DNA from: a virus
Strand: one strand, 5' to 3'
Virus record (IMG/VR): IMGVR_UViG_3300042311_000159
Coordinates: 1-37,191 of that record
Length of the DNA stretch: 37,191 bases
The translations under genes and the position numbers were made by a program. The notes beneath the pieces are model-generated. The model was not told where the DNA came from. It worked only from the letters and a program-made list of their open reading frames with translations, and ran no database searches. Shown here one piece after another: positions 30,706 to 37,011 of the stretch. The first letter of the stretch is position 1. The number at the start of each line of letters is the position of its first letter.

Positions 30706-30713
30706 CAAATATA
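30706..30713 (-). promoter_or_regulatory. -7 box of the structured RNA
   Basis: TATATTTG on the minus strand, five bases upstream of hairpin 1. The -33 region would fall inside the upstream terminator and has no TTTG, so it may be activator-dependent or weak. Confidence 0.5.
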
Positions 30714-30726
30714 AACAATAATATAT

Positions 30727-30750
30727 AACCTGCTAAATTAATAGCAGGTT
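30727..30750 (-). terminator. Terminator after the SSB-like gene (right module)
   Basis: AACCTGCTA (30727-30735) and TAGCAGGTT (30742-30750) form a perfect 9-bp stem with a six-base loop. The T-run is better on the plus strand, so it may work in both directions. It mirrors the terminator after the SSB-like gene in the left module. Confidence 0.65.
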
Positions 30751-30764
30751 TTTATTAACAATTT

Positions 30765-31115
30765 TTAGAATGGTAAATCATCTGCCGCTTGTTGTAAAGG
30801 AGTTTTTACTTCAAAAGTTTCAACTGCTGTATTAGTTAAACTTGGTGCATCTAATTTATCTATTCTCCAACCATTTAAAGAACAATACCATTTACCATTA
30901 TAAGAATTACCTCTAATATTAATTCCTACCTTTACAGCTTGTCCTATTGCGTATTTATCTAATACTTCGCATTTGTCTTGTACGAAATCAATAGGCACTT
31001 CTTGAGGGTGTTCTCCATTTGTTTTAACTACTAATAACCTTTTTTTGAAAGTTCCTGCACTTCCTACTACTTCTGTATTTCCAATGTGGATAATACTACC
31101 AATTACTTCACTCAT
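30765..31115 (-). CDS. DUF3127-type ssDNA-binding protein with DDLPF tail
   Basis: A 116-aa protein: SIIHIGNTEVVGSAGTFKKR, then VIDx-type strands (EVPIDFVQDKCEVLDKYAIG) and GNSYNGKWYCSLNGWRIDKL. The layout matches DUF3127 proteins of Bacteroidota, OB-fold single-strand DNA binders. The acidic C-terminus ADDLPF is an SSB-type docking tip. It lies directly after the recombination-type genes and before the structured RNA. Confidence 0.75.
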   Translation of the reverse strand: MSEVIGSIIHIGNTEVVGSAGTFKKRLLVVKTNGEHPQEVPIDFVQDKCEVLDKYAIGQAVKVGINIRGNSYNGKWYCSLNGWRIDKLDAPSLTNTAVETFEVKTPLQQAADDLPF

Positions 31116-31133
31116 TTTTATTTAATTTAATTA

Positions 31134-31520
31134 TTATTTACGTTTAAAATCTTCGCTTTCATCTTCTCCAAATACTCCCAATTCATAAAATCCTGTTAGT
31201 TTTAATACTGCTCTACTCATTGCTCTTTTTTCAGCCATTTCCATAACATACCAGCTTTGAGTGTTACCATCTTTAAAACTATCTCCCTTTAAGGCAGAGC
31301 CAAAAGTCTCAATTCGTGTATTTTCTTTTATTGCAGTTGCTTTAACTACGCAAAATTTAGGTTCACAAGTTATAACATCATAAGTTATTTGTACTTTTTC
31401 TTTTGCTTGTATTTTATCTATACCACTTCTGGTAATAATAATATAATGCTGATGCTTGTATACATCATCTTTAGTTAATTCAAACTTAACGTAAAGCTCT
31501 TTTAATTTATCTACATTCAT
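31134..31520 (-). CDS. Putative single-strand annealing protein, 128 aa
   Basis: It contains VKATAIKENTRIETFGSALK, then a helix with WYVMEMAEKRAMSRAVLKLT and GFYELGVFGEDES. The AEKRAxSRAVLKL helix followed by an acidic GEDES tail is a pattern I associate with phage annealing proteins of the ERF/Rad52 type and their relatives in Bacteroidota phages. Position upstream of the SSB supports a recombination role. It is shorter than most annealing proteins, so the call is tentative. Confidence 0.5.
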   Translation of the reverse strand: MNVDKLKELYVKFELTKDDVYKHQHYIIITRSGIDKIQAKEKVQITYDVITCEPKFCVVKATAIKENTRIETFGSALKGDSFKDGNTQSWYVMEMAEKRAMSRAVLKLTGFYELGVFGEDESEDFKRK

Positions 31521-31523
31521 AAT

Positions 31524-31967
31524 TTAGTATTTTACTGTTAAACTATCTGCTGAATATTTAATACTTACTTTTGGTATCTCGCATCCATCAGAATCATACA
31601 AAGGTTCTGTTTGTTTTAAAGCTATTTTTAAAACTTCCTCACGTTCTTTTAATTTTCTGTTTAAATCTGCCCAAAGTTCATCTTCTGCAAATTGTATCAT
31701 TTGCCTACCATTTACAGGGTTAATTTCTATTCCGTATGCAATTTGCTTTTCACGTGGTAAAGATGCTTTTAATTCATCTCTAACGTTGCTTATTGCAGTT
31801 GTTAAACGTTCTGCTTGTGCAAAGGCTTCTACTTTGTCAATATCACCTGCATCAATTAGATTTTTAGCGAATGTTTTAGATGATAATTCTAATTCCTTTT
31901 TACTTGGTAAAAAATTGTTAGTTGCAATTTCTTGCATTTGCATTAATTCATAAAGATTTTTACTCAT
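31524..31967 (-). CDS. Hypothetical helical recombination-cluster protein, 147 aa
   Basis: Begins MSKNLYELMQMQEIATNNFL. It has long amphipathic helices (KVEAFAQAERLTTAISNVRD; LWADLNRKLKEREEVLKIAL) and a short beta tail (IPKVSIKYSADSLTVKY). Directly downstream of promoter P2 and upstream of the annealing-type gene. Such Lys/Glu-rich proteins often partner exonuclease or annealing proteins, but no nuclease motif is present. Confidence 0.6.
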   Translation of the reverse strand: MSKNLYELMQMQEIATNNFLPSKKELELSSKTFAKNLIDAGDIDKVEAFAQAERLTTAISNVRDELKASLPREKQIAYGIEINPVNGRQMIQFAEDELWADLNRKLKEREEVLKIALKQTEPLYDSDGCEIPKVSIKYSADSLTVKY

Positions 31968-31995
31968 AATATTTTTGTTTTTGATTAATAATAAG

Positions 31996-32036
31996 CAAAT
32001 ATAAATATAATTTATTTAATAAAAAAACTTTTTACT
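31996..32036 (-). promoter_or_regulatory. Phage promoter with conserved 20-bp upstream element (P2)
   Basis: -7 box TATATTTG at 32003-31996 (minus strand) and the 20-mer AGTAAAAAGTTTTTTTATTA at 32036-32017, 13 bases upstream. It would drive the 31524-31967, annealing-type and SSB genes. The 20-mer is identical to that of P1. Confidence 0.7.
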
Positions 32037-32044
32037 AAAATAAT

Positions 32045-32584
32045 TTAAATTAATATTAATTGTTTTTCTATAATTTTATTTGATTTGCTTAAATTTTCTT
32101 TTGCCCATAATGGTTGAAAATTAGTGTAATGATTTAATTTAATTATATCTTCTTCTGTATTTGCTGATGCTAATGGTATTATATGGTCTAAATGCCATTT
32201 ACCGTGATTTTCAAGCATCATTCCTTTAGTAAACTTGCTTTGTATGTAATTTATAAATTCTTCTATTGTGCAAGCTAATATAAATTCTGTATTAGCATTT
32301 TTATTAAATTGATTTTTACCACGTTTAAAAGAACTATAAATATTACTTCTTATATTACAATTAAACCTAAATACTTCATCTTTTTCTTTTCTGTTATTTT
32401 TATAATCTTTATCGTAATATTTTTTATTATAAATTTTTAATTTTATAATATTATTTTTTCTCCATAATATTAATGATTTTTTTTTACATTCTTTACAATT
32501 AGAATTTAAACCATCTTTTTTAGTTTTGTCTTTACCAAAATTAATTAATTCTTTTTCTACCTTACATTTTGTACATATTTTCAT
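32045..32584 (-). CDS. HNH endonuclease (mobile)
   Basis: A 179-aa protein with an N-terminal zinc finger (Cys4, Cys7, Cys30, Cys33), a basic linker, and an HNH core: HLDHIIPL (131-138), NFQPLWAKENL (155-165). Free-standing HNH enzymes of this type are mobile and cut the empty allele of their site. It separates promoter P2 and its operon from the upstream genes; its own gene lies between two otherwise linked gene groups, as an insertion would. Confidence 0.8.
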   Translation of the reverse strand: MKICTKCKVEKELINFGKDKTKKDGLNSNCKECKKKSLILWRKNNIIKLKIYNKKYYDKDYKNNRKEKDEVFRFNCNIRSNIYSSFKRGKNQFNKNANTEFILACTIEEFINYIQSKFTKGMMLENHGKWHLDHIIPLASANTEEDIIKLNHYTNFQPLWAKENLSKSNKIIEKQLILI

Positions 32585-32586
32585 AA

Positions 32587-32859
32587 TTACTCTGTTATCA
32601 TAGTATAATTTTTTCTAATAACTGTATCTATCTTATATGCAAGTTCGTTTAAATACGTTCCTTTAGATATTTGTTTGCTTTCAAATATTGCTTCCATCAT
32701 TGGTTCAAGTGAATTTTCTAATTCTTTTCCTTTGTCTATAATTTCTTTTGCTAAAAAACTATTAGCTTGTATGTCGTTTAATTCTGTAATTAATAAATAA
32801 GTTAATGTAGCAATTTTATGGCTACTTAAATTATGCTTTTTGTTAGTTTGTAGTTTCAT
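32587..32859 (-). CDS. Hypothetical helical protein, 90 aa
   Basis: It begins MKLQTNKKHNLSSHKIATLT. Helical segments LLITELNDIQANSFLAKEII and ENSLEPMMEAIFESKQISKG follow. No metal-binding or membrane motifs. It sits one codon downstream of the 32862-33143 gene in a run of small early genes. Function unknown. Confidence 0.6.
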   Translation of the reverse strand: MKLQTNKKHNLSSHKIATLTYLLITELNDIQANSFLAKEIIDKGKELENSLEPMMEAIFESKQISKGTYLNELAYKIDTVIRKNYTMITE

Positions 32860-32861
32860 AA

Positions 32862-33143
32862 TTAATTTTGTATTGGGTGGCTAAATACTGCATCATTAAC
32901 CGTTGTATAAGGTAAAGCTGCACGTCTATTAAAATAATTGCTTACATTGTTATTTTCTTGTATTGCTTCTAATTTACGTTTACTTAATTCCTCTTCAAAA
33001 TCACGTTTTAATTCTAAAAATAAATTAATACTTTGTGCAGTTGTTTTATCTCTGAATAAAATAATTTTTAAATCTGCTAATTCCTCGTTTTGGTTTTTAA
33101 CTCCTGTTATAATATTCCAGTAATTTGTTAATCTGTTTTTCAT
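32862..33143 (-). CDS. Hypothetical protein, 93 aa
   Basis: It begins MKNRLTNYWNIITGVKNQNE. A long charged helix (NLFLELKRDFEEELSKRKLE) suggests a coiled coil, and the C-terminal part ends YTTVNDAVFSHPIQN. It lies two bases downstream of the HNH-flanked gene run and four bases after the HTH gene. Unknown role. Confidence 0.6.
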   Translation of the reverse strand: MKNRLTNYWNIITGVKNQNEELADLKIILFRDKTTAQSINLFLELKRDFEEELSKRKLEAIQENNNVSNYFNRRAALPYTTVNDAVFSHPIQN

Positions 33144-33147
33144 AATT

Positions 33148-33360
33148 TTAAACTTTAGTTATAATTTCGTTTTCTACTAATATTAAATCTTTATCAATTA
33201 AACCTTTTTGCTTTAGTATTTTAGCAAGGTGTACAGCTTCTTTTAAATTGTATTGCTTTTTCTTTTGATAGTGTAATAGTTGAGTGCTTACTCCTGTGTG
33301 CTTACTTAACCTGTATGCGGTTAAGTCTGTTTGCCTTAATAATTGTTCTATTGCATTCAT
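33148..33360 (-). CDS. Cro/XRE-like helix-turn-helix protein, 70 aa
   Basis: A short protein with an HTH-like N-terminus: LLRQTDLTAYRLSKHTGVST followed by LLHYQKKKQYNLKEAVHLAK. The order (helix, turn G-V, recognition helix, basic stretch) matches small Cro-type repressors. As the only clear small transcription factor in the early operon it is the best candidate to regulate the early promoter, but the target is unknown. Confidence 0.65.
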   Translation of the reverse strand: MNAIEQLLRQTDLTAYRLSKHTGVSTQLLHYQKKKQYNLKEAVHLAKILKQKGLIDKDLILVENEIITKV

Positions 33361-33569
33361 TATTTTATTTGGTTTTTAAGTTGTTCAATAGTTGCTTCTA
33401 ATTCTTTGTTATGCTTTTCTAATTTTGTTAAATAATCTTCTATTTTAATAAATGCCAAACCTATTTTAGTTTGCTGCATTACTTCAAAATCTACAGCTTC
33501 ACTACAATACAGCTCGTGTATGTCTACTGCTAAATCTTCTAAATCGGTTCTAAATAAATTATTTGCCAT
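33360..33569 (-). CDS. Coiled-coil protein, 69 aa
   Basis: It begins MANNLFRTDLEDLAVDIHEL and ends in a heptad coiled coil (LTKLEKHNKELEATIEQLKN). It shares one base with the HTH gene. Leucine-zipper-type dimerisation is likely; function unknown. Confidence 0.6.
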   Translation of the reverse strand: MANNLFRTDLEDLAVDIHELYCSEAVDFEVMQQTKIGLAFIKIEDYLTKLEKHNKELEATIEQLKNQIK

Positions 33570-33780
33570 AAAATAAATTGTCTAAAGGGTTAATAAAATT
33601 AAATTCTTTTACTTCTAATGCATCAAATAAATGCATCATTTCAATTACTCTTAAATCAATCCAAGATACTTTTGTTTGTAAAGCTTGAATTAAATTGTTA
33701 GCAATACTTGGATATTGCTCTTTGTAATTTTCTAACTTGGTTTTGTTTTCTTGTGTTAATTTTTCATAAAGTGTTTCCAT
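33559..33780 (-). CDS. Hypothetical helical protein, 73 aa
   Basis: It begins METLYEKLTQENKTKLENYK and includes IANNLIQALQTKVSWIDLRV and a C-terminal NPLDNLFYGK. First gene after promoter P3. Overlaps the next gene by 11 bases. No recognised domain. Confidence 0.6.
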   Translation of the reverse strand: METLYEKLTQENKTKLENYKEQYPSIANNLIQALQTKVSWIDLRVIEMMHLFDALEVKEFNFINPLDNLFYGK

Positions 33781-33811
33781 AATTTTGTGTTTTAATTATT
33801 AATTGATAAGG

Positions 33812-33852
33812 CAAATATAAAACGAATAATTTTAATAAAAAAATTTTTTACT
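33812..33852 (-). promoter_or_regulatory. Phage promoter with conserved 20-bp upstream element (P3)
   Basis: -7 box TATATTTG at 33819-33812 (minus strand), and AGTAAAAAATTTTTTTATTA at 33852-33833, 13 bases upstream, one change from P1/P2. It lies directly after the terminator of the spanin-like gene, so it starts a new operon (33780 down). Confidence 0.7.
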
Positions 33853-33866
33853 ATATTTTTTTGCAT

Positions 33867-33891
33867 AAAAAAAGGTTAGCACTCGCCAACC
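33867..33891 (-). terminator. Terminator after the spanin-like gene
   Basis: On the minus strand GGUUGGC (33891-33885) pairs with GCUAACC (33880-33874) with one G-U, loop GAGU, and seven U follow. It cleanly ends the first early operon. Confidence 0.75.
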
Positions 33892-33915
33892 CTTTAAAAC
33901 ATTGATAAAATTAGT

Positions 33916-34542
33916 TTAAAATATTTTTAAATAATATCCTATACCTATTCTTTTTTCGGTATCAAATGAAGCATTTAGTATATTACCACGTTTATTTTTA
34001 ATGCCAATTCCTGCAGAAAAAAGCGGTTTGTTTAGTTGCAAGTTATTTGCCACGTTTACACCTAAATATAAATTGTTTTTTGGTTTTGGTGCATCTACTT
34101 TTAATTCTTGTGGCTTTATTGTGTAGTCTAAACGCATTTGCTTTACATTACCCATAACTTCGCCTGAAACTTGAGCGTTTATATAGTTATCGTCAAATGA
34201 TTGCCTAAAAGCGTTTATTTCGATTGCTTTGTTATACGCTTGTATTTGTTGCAAACTATCCATTTTTAAAAACTCTAATTGCATCTTATTATTTTCTTCA
34301 AATAGTTTATCTATTTGAGCCACATAAAAGCCAGTACCTGAAGTATCACGTACCTTTTTAGTTATTGGTACGTGTACTATATTGGTTTTAATAATTGTTT
34401 CGCCTTTTATTTCTTTTGTAATTACCTTAATTTTCTCGGCAGTTTGTGGTTTAGGTTCGCAACCACGAAAAAATAACACGATAAATAATAATACCTGCCC
34501 TAACCAAGTTAAATAATTTATTCTTTTATTAGTTGTTTCCAT
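33916..34542 (-). CDS. One-piece spanin-like protein, 208 aa
   Basis: One N-terminal hydrophobic segment (about 10-26, YLTWLGQVLLFIVLFFR) is followed by Cys28, then a long periplasmic region with coiled-coil stretches (LFEENNKMQLEFLKMDSLQQ). The C-terminal 50 residues form alternating beta strands (LYLGVNVANNLQLNKPLFSA) ending IGIGYYLKIF, like the end of the left-module outer-membrane spanin candidate. It therefore looks like a fusion of i-spanin and beta-strand partner. Whether Cys28 is lipidated is open. Located in the early operon rather than next to the amidase. Confidence 0.5.
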   Translation of the reverse strand: METTNKRINYLTWLGQVLLFIVLFFRGCEPKPQTAEKIKVITKEIKGETIIKTNIVHVPITKKVRDTSGTGFYVAQIDKLFEENNKMQLEFLKMDSLQQIQAYNKAIEINAFRQSFDDNYINAQVSGEVMGNVKQMRLDYTIKPQELKVDAPKPKNNLYLGVNVANNLQLNKPLFSAGIGIKNKRGNILNASFDTEKRIGIGYYLKIF

Positions 34543-34544
34543 AA

Positions 34545-34760
34545 TTATTTATTTTCAAATTCTACATTGTAACCTAATTCTTTTAAAACTGCGTGTAATG
34601 CTGTTTCTACATCTTCGCCTACATAATTATTATCCCATATTTCAGGGTTTGGGTGTTGTAATTCTTTATCGTTTAAATATAATTTTGTACCAAAACTTGT
34701 ACAACAACCATCGCTACAAGTATAATCCCAATGTTCAAATGTTATTTTAATATCACTCAT
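34545..34760 (-). CDS. Conserved small cysteine-containing phage protein, 71 aa (right copy)
   Basis: It begins MSDIKITFEHWDYTC and has TCSDGCC near residues 14-20. It is the homologue of 972-1190 in the left module with scattered substitutions. The start differs: here the first four codons match those of the left module's cysteine-rich gene (MSDI), so the start codon region is a recombination seam. It overlaps the 54-aa gene upstream. Function unknown. Confidence 0.75.
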   Translation of the reverse strand: MSDIKITFEHWDYTCSDGCCTSFGTKLYLNDKELQHPNPEIWDNNYVGEDVETALHAVLKELGYNVEFENK

Positions 34761-34917
34761 CTGCTAATTCTTTTATTGCCTCGTTAATACTTTCTTGTTG
34801 GTAACCCATTTGAATTAATAAACCTGTAAAAATATCAAACATTTCTACCACTTCCAAATCATCGGTTTGAGTTTCTACTGTATAAGTAGTTCCGTAATGT
34901 TTAATTTCTATTTTCAT
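34753..34917 (-). CDS. Conserved small phage protein, 54 aa (right copy)
   Basis: Begins MKIEIKHYGTTYTVET and ends INEAIKELADE, the homologue of 1370-1534 with substitutions mostly in the middle (DDLEVVEMFDIFTG). The ATG at 34917 aligns with the left copy. The stop overlaps the next start by eight bases. Function unknown. Confidence 0.7.
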   Translation of the reverse strand: MKIEIKHYGTTYTVETQTDDLEVVEMFDIFTGLLIQMGYQQESINEAIKELADE

Positions 34918-35023
34918 ATTTTATTCTTAAAATTTTATGATATATTTTATTAACGCTTTCTTTATTACAACCTCTGTTATAATTAAATTTTATAATTCGT
35001 AATACTCTTTGTAAATCTGACAT
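34901..35023 (-). CDS. Very small basic protein, 40 aa
   Basis: An open frame from ATG 35023, two bases after the MTPKEK gene stop, to TAA 34901, overlapping the next start. It begins MSDLQRVLRIIKFNYNRGCN and is strongly basic. Fills an otherwise empty gap. Not present in the left module at this position. Confidence 0.5.
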   Translation of the reverse strand: MSDLQRVLRIIKFNYNRGCNKESVNKIYHKILRIKYENRN

Positions 35024-35025
35024 AG

Positions 35026-35259
35026 TTATAGCTTTAAAATTTCTTCTTTTACTTCTTCCCAATATGAATAAAATCTTTTGCCGCCATTTCCAAATGGTGC
35101 ATTTCCATATAATAAACCTAAATCAATTATCTCATCAACTGCTATTAATGCACATTGTTTGGCTGTTGGTGTATAAATGACTGAGTAGTCTGATAACTTT
35201 ACTTTATTTAAATTCATATATTTATCTACTAATTCTTCGGCTTTTTCTTTTGGTGTCAT
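35026..35259 (-). CDS. Conserved small phage protein (MTPKEKAEEL family), 77 aa (right copy)
   Basis: Begins MTPKEKAEELVDKYMNL and ends YWEEVKEEILKL. Homologue of 1531-1752, nearly identical through about residue 45, then differing (glycine-rich FGNGGKRF here). It is two bases after the phosphoesterase stop. Function unknown. Confidence 0.7.
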   Translation of the reverse strand: MTPKEKAEELVDKYMNLNKVKLSDYSVIYTPTAKQCALIAVDEIIDLGLLYGNAPFGNGGKRFYSYWEEVKEEILKL

Positions 35260-35261
35260 AG

Positions 35262-36458
35262 TTAAAATATTATAGGGTTAATACTTTTTTGGTTTTCGTA
35301 ATAGTTAAAAACAATAAAACTACTATTTGTATTTTTGAAGTTAGTTTTTACCCAGTCGCTTGGTGGAGAAAAAGCACCAAAGTTTTGATATTCAAAAGCA
35401 GATGATGAAGTAAAATCTAATAATAATTGGTGGCTATCACCTTTGCTAAATTCAATTTTGTAATTATGCAATTTATATTCATCAATATAATTTTTAATCT
35501 TTTCAATTTGTACAGCGTCTAAATGTGGTTTAAAACCAAACTTCATATTTTTATCATCTTTACCGTGAGTTAAAATAAAACATCTGTTTTCTACGATATA
35601 ATGGTCTATAAATTTTCTTTGATTGACTACCTTAACATTTTCGTATTTAAGTTCTATATACGCTTTAAATGCAGAATTAACGATATAACCAAAACTTCCA
35701 GCGTGGTTATCGTTACAAATATTAATACATTCTATTTTATTATAGTAAGGAATTAAAGCATCTATTAAACGTATTTTAAAACTTAACCCAACATCAAACG
35801 CTTTTTGGTTATCCATATTTTGCGGTAAACTATGCCCACCACGAGTAGTAACAGCATCGTAGCCATCCATAAAATCGCCTAATTCGTGTATATGTAAAAT
35901 ATCTGATTGTTTGTTAATTAAAGTTTGTGAAACCATAGTTGCTAAACGCTTGTCTACTTCTGCTTCATTCCAAGCACCATCGTATAAACTATATCCGTTT
36001 TGGTTTACTTCCATTCCAATATGCACGTCGGTATAAACTAACCTATCAAATAAGGATATAGCCTTAAAATTGTTATCGTAATTTAAGGTTATAGGCTTAA
36101 TTTTATCTTTGAAAATATTTGTAAAATCAATTTCTTTTTCTACTTCTTTTTCAGGTTCTACAAAGTTTGGGTTTTTAACAAAAATACTACTTTTCTTTGT
36201 TTTTAACCACATGTGCTTAACTGAAGTATTTGGTACGTCTAATTCATCTGTTGCATCAAATACGCCCTCGTGTGTATCTAATAAACGCTTTCTATTTCTT
36301 TTAACGTAGGTGCGAAGCAAATCTACTTCTTTACTTTGATAACAGCTTTCTGTTGTTTTTAATAATTTCTTTGCAATTTCTGTGTCTGTATTGTTCCTAT
36401 TATCTTGTAATAGTTCCGTTAATTGCAAATCGTAATTTTTCCATTTTGAAACGCTCAT
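35262..36458 (-). CDS. Metallophosphoesterase with N-terminal helical domain, 398 aa
   Basis: The C-terminal two thirds carry the calcineurin-like phosphoesterase motifs: YTDVHIG (Asp144, His146), LGDFMDG (Asp195), CNDNHAG (Asn251, His252), LTHGKDD (His298) and KGDSHQ later. The N-terminal part (LQDNRNNTDTEIAKKLL, then LLRTYVKRNRKRLL) looks like a helix-turn-helix DNA-binding domain. Mre11/SbcD-type nucleases share the catalytic core, so a DNA-processing role is possible, as is RNA or nucleotide hydrolysis. First gene of the early operon. Confidence 0.75.
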   Translation of the reverse strand: MSVSKWKNYDLQLTELLQDNRNNTDTEIAKKLLKTTESCYQSKEVDLLRTYVKRNRKRLLDTHEGVFDATDELDVPNTSVKHMWLKTKKSSIFVKNPNFVEPEKEVEKEIDFTNIFKDKIKPITLNYDNNFKAISLFDRLVYTDVHIGMEVNQNGYSLYDGAWNEAEVDKRLATMVSQTLINKQSDILHIHELGDFMDGYDAVTTRGGHSLPQNMDNQKAFDVGLSFKIRLIDALIPYYNKIECINICNDNHAGSFGYIVNSAFKAYIELKYENVKVVNQRKFIDHYIVENRCFILTHGKDDKNMKFGFKPHLDAVQIEKIKNYIDEYKLHNYKIEFSKGDSHQLLLDFTSSSAFEYQNFGAFSPPSDWVKTNFKNTNSSFIVFNYYENQKSINPIIF

Positions 36459-36483
36459 AATTTTTTTTGTTTAAAAGTTTTAA

Positions 36484-36514
36484 CAAATATATAAAAAAGT
36501 TTTGTATAAACAAA
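36484..36514 (-). promoter_or_regulatory. Main early promoter (minus strand)
   Basis: TTTG at 36514-36511 and TATATTTG at 36491-36484 on the minus strand with exactly 19 bases between, the Bacteroidota housekeeping consensus (-33 TTTG, -7 TAnnTTTG). Transcription should start about 20 bases before the phosphoesterase ATG. It is the head of the whole early operon. Confidence 0.8.
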
Positions 36515-36531
36515 TATTTGTATTATATTTG
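36501..36531 (+). promoter_or_regulatory. Divergent plus-strand promoter
   Basis: TTTG (36501-36504) and TATATTTG (36524-36531) on the plus strand, again with 19 bases between. Its -33 box lies inside the 19-base spacer of the minus-strand promoter, so the two promoters overlap and should compete. Confidence 0.7.
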
Positions 36532-36537
36532 CGTATT

Positions 36538-36598
36538 CATAATTTGTTTTGATTAATAGTTAAGAAAAAACCCTTGCAGTATTTGTAAGGGTTTTTTT
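36538..36598 (+). ncRNA. Candidate ~60-nt plus-strand RNA between promoter and terminator
   Basis: The plus-strand promoter would start near 36538 and meet the hairpin at 36571-36591 with its U-run. No open frame of note lies between. On the plus strand the stem CCCUUGCA/UGUAAGGG is complete with one G-U pair; on the minus strand that pair becomes A-C. The stem therefore fits a plus-strand transcript better. It would be the only plus-strand RNA of the phage. Confidence 0.5.
36565..36597. terminator. Bidirectional terminator between amidase and early operon
   Basis: AAAAAACCCTT (36565-36575) and AAGGGTTTTTT (36587-36597) form a stem flanked by A- and T-runs in both directions. It ends the late operon (after the amidase stop at 36601) on the minus strand and the short RNA on the plus strand. 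Confidence 0.85.
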
Positions 36599-36600
36599 GA

Positions 36601-37011
36601 TTAAATATTTTTGTATTCTTGTTTGGCTTCAAAACTTGGGCAGGCTTTTTTAACTCCTTCAAAATCTTTATGTCCTTGAATTATTGCATTTGGAAATTGT
36701 TTTTTAGCTTGTTTAATTAATTCTAATAAAGCAAATTTTTGTTTTGGCGTTCTTGTATCTTTTGGCTTTCCTTTTTCATCTATGCCGCCAATATAACTAA
36801 AATGTATTGAAGTAGAATTAAAACCTTTAACACCATTAGTAGGTTTTTCGTATTTTTCTAGTTCGTAAATAATACCGTTTGCATCTATTAACCTATGGTA
36901 ACCTACAGACTTCCATTTTAAAACATCTTTCCAATAATTTAAAATTGATTGTTTAGTAGCAGTTGGTTGAGTAGCTGTGCAGTGAATTACAATATAATTA
37001 ATTTTTCTCAT
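36601..37011 (-). CDS. N-acetylmuramoyl-L-alanine amidase (T7 lysozyme-like endolysin)
   Basis: A 136-aa Amidase_2 domain: YIVIHCTAT (residues 6-14, zinc ligand His10), VGYHRLIDANG (36-46, catalytic Tyr38), IQGHKDF (111-117, ligand His114) and KKACPSF with Lys122 and ligand Cys124. This is the zinc site and catalytic set of T7 lysozyme. It cuts the amide link between glycan and stem peptide. No signal peptide; holin-dependent. It takes the slot of the M15 peptidase in the left module, with the same two small membrane genes upstream. Confidence 0.88.
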   Translation of the reverse strand: MRKINYIVIHCTATQPTATKQSILNYWKDVLKWKSVGYHRLIDANGIIYELEKYEKPTNGVKGFNSTSIHFSYIGGIDEKGKPKDTRTPKQKFALLELIKQAKKQFPNAIIQGHKDFEGVKKACPSFEAKQEYKNI

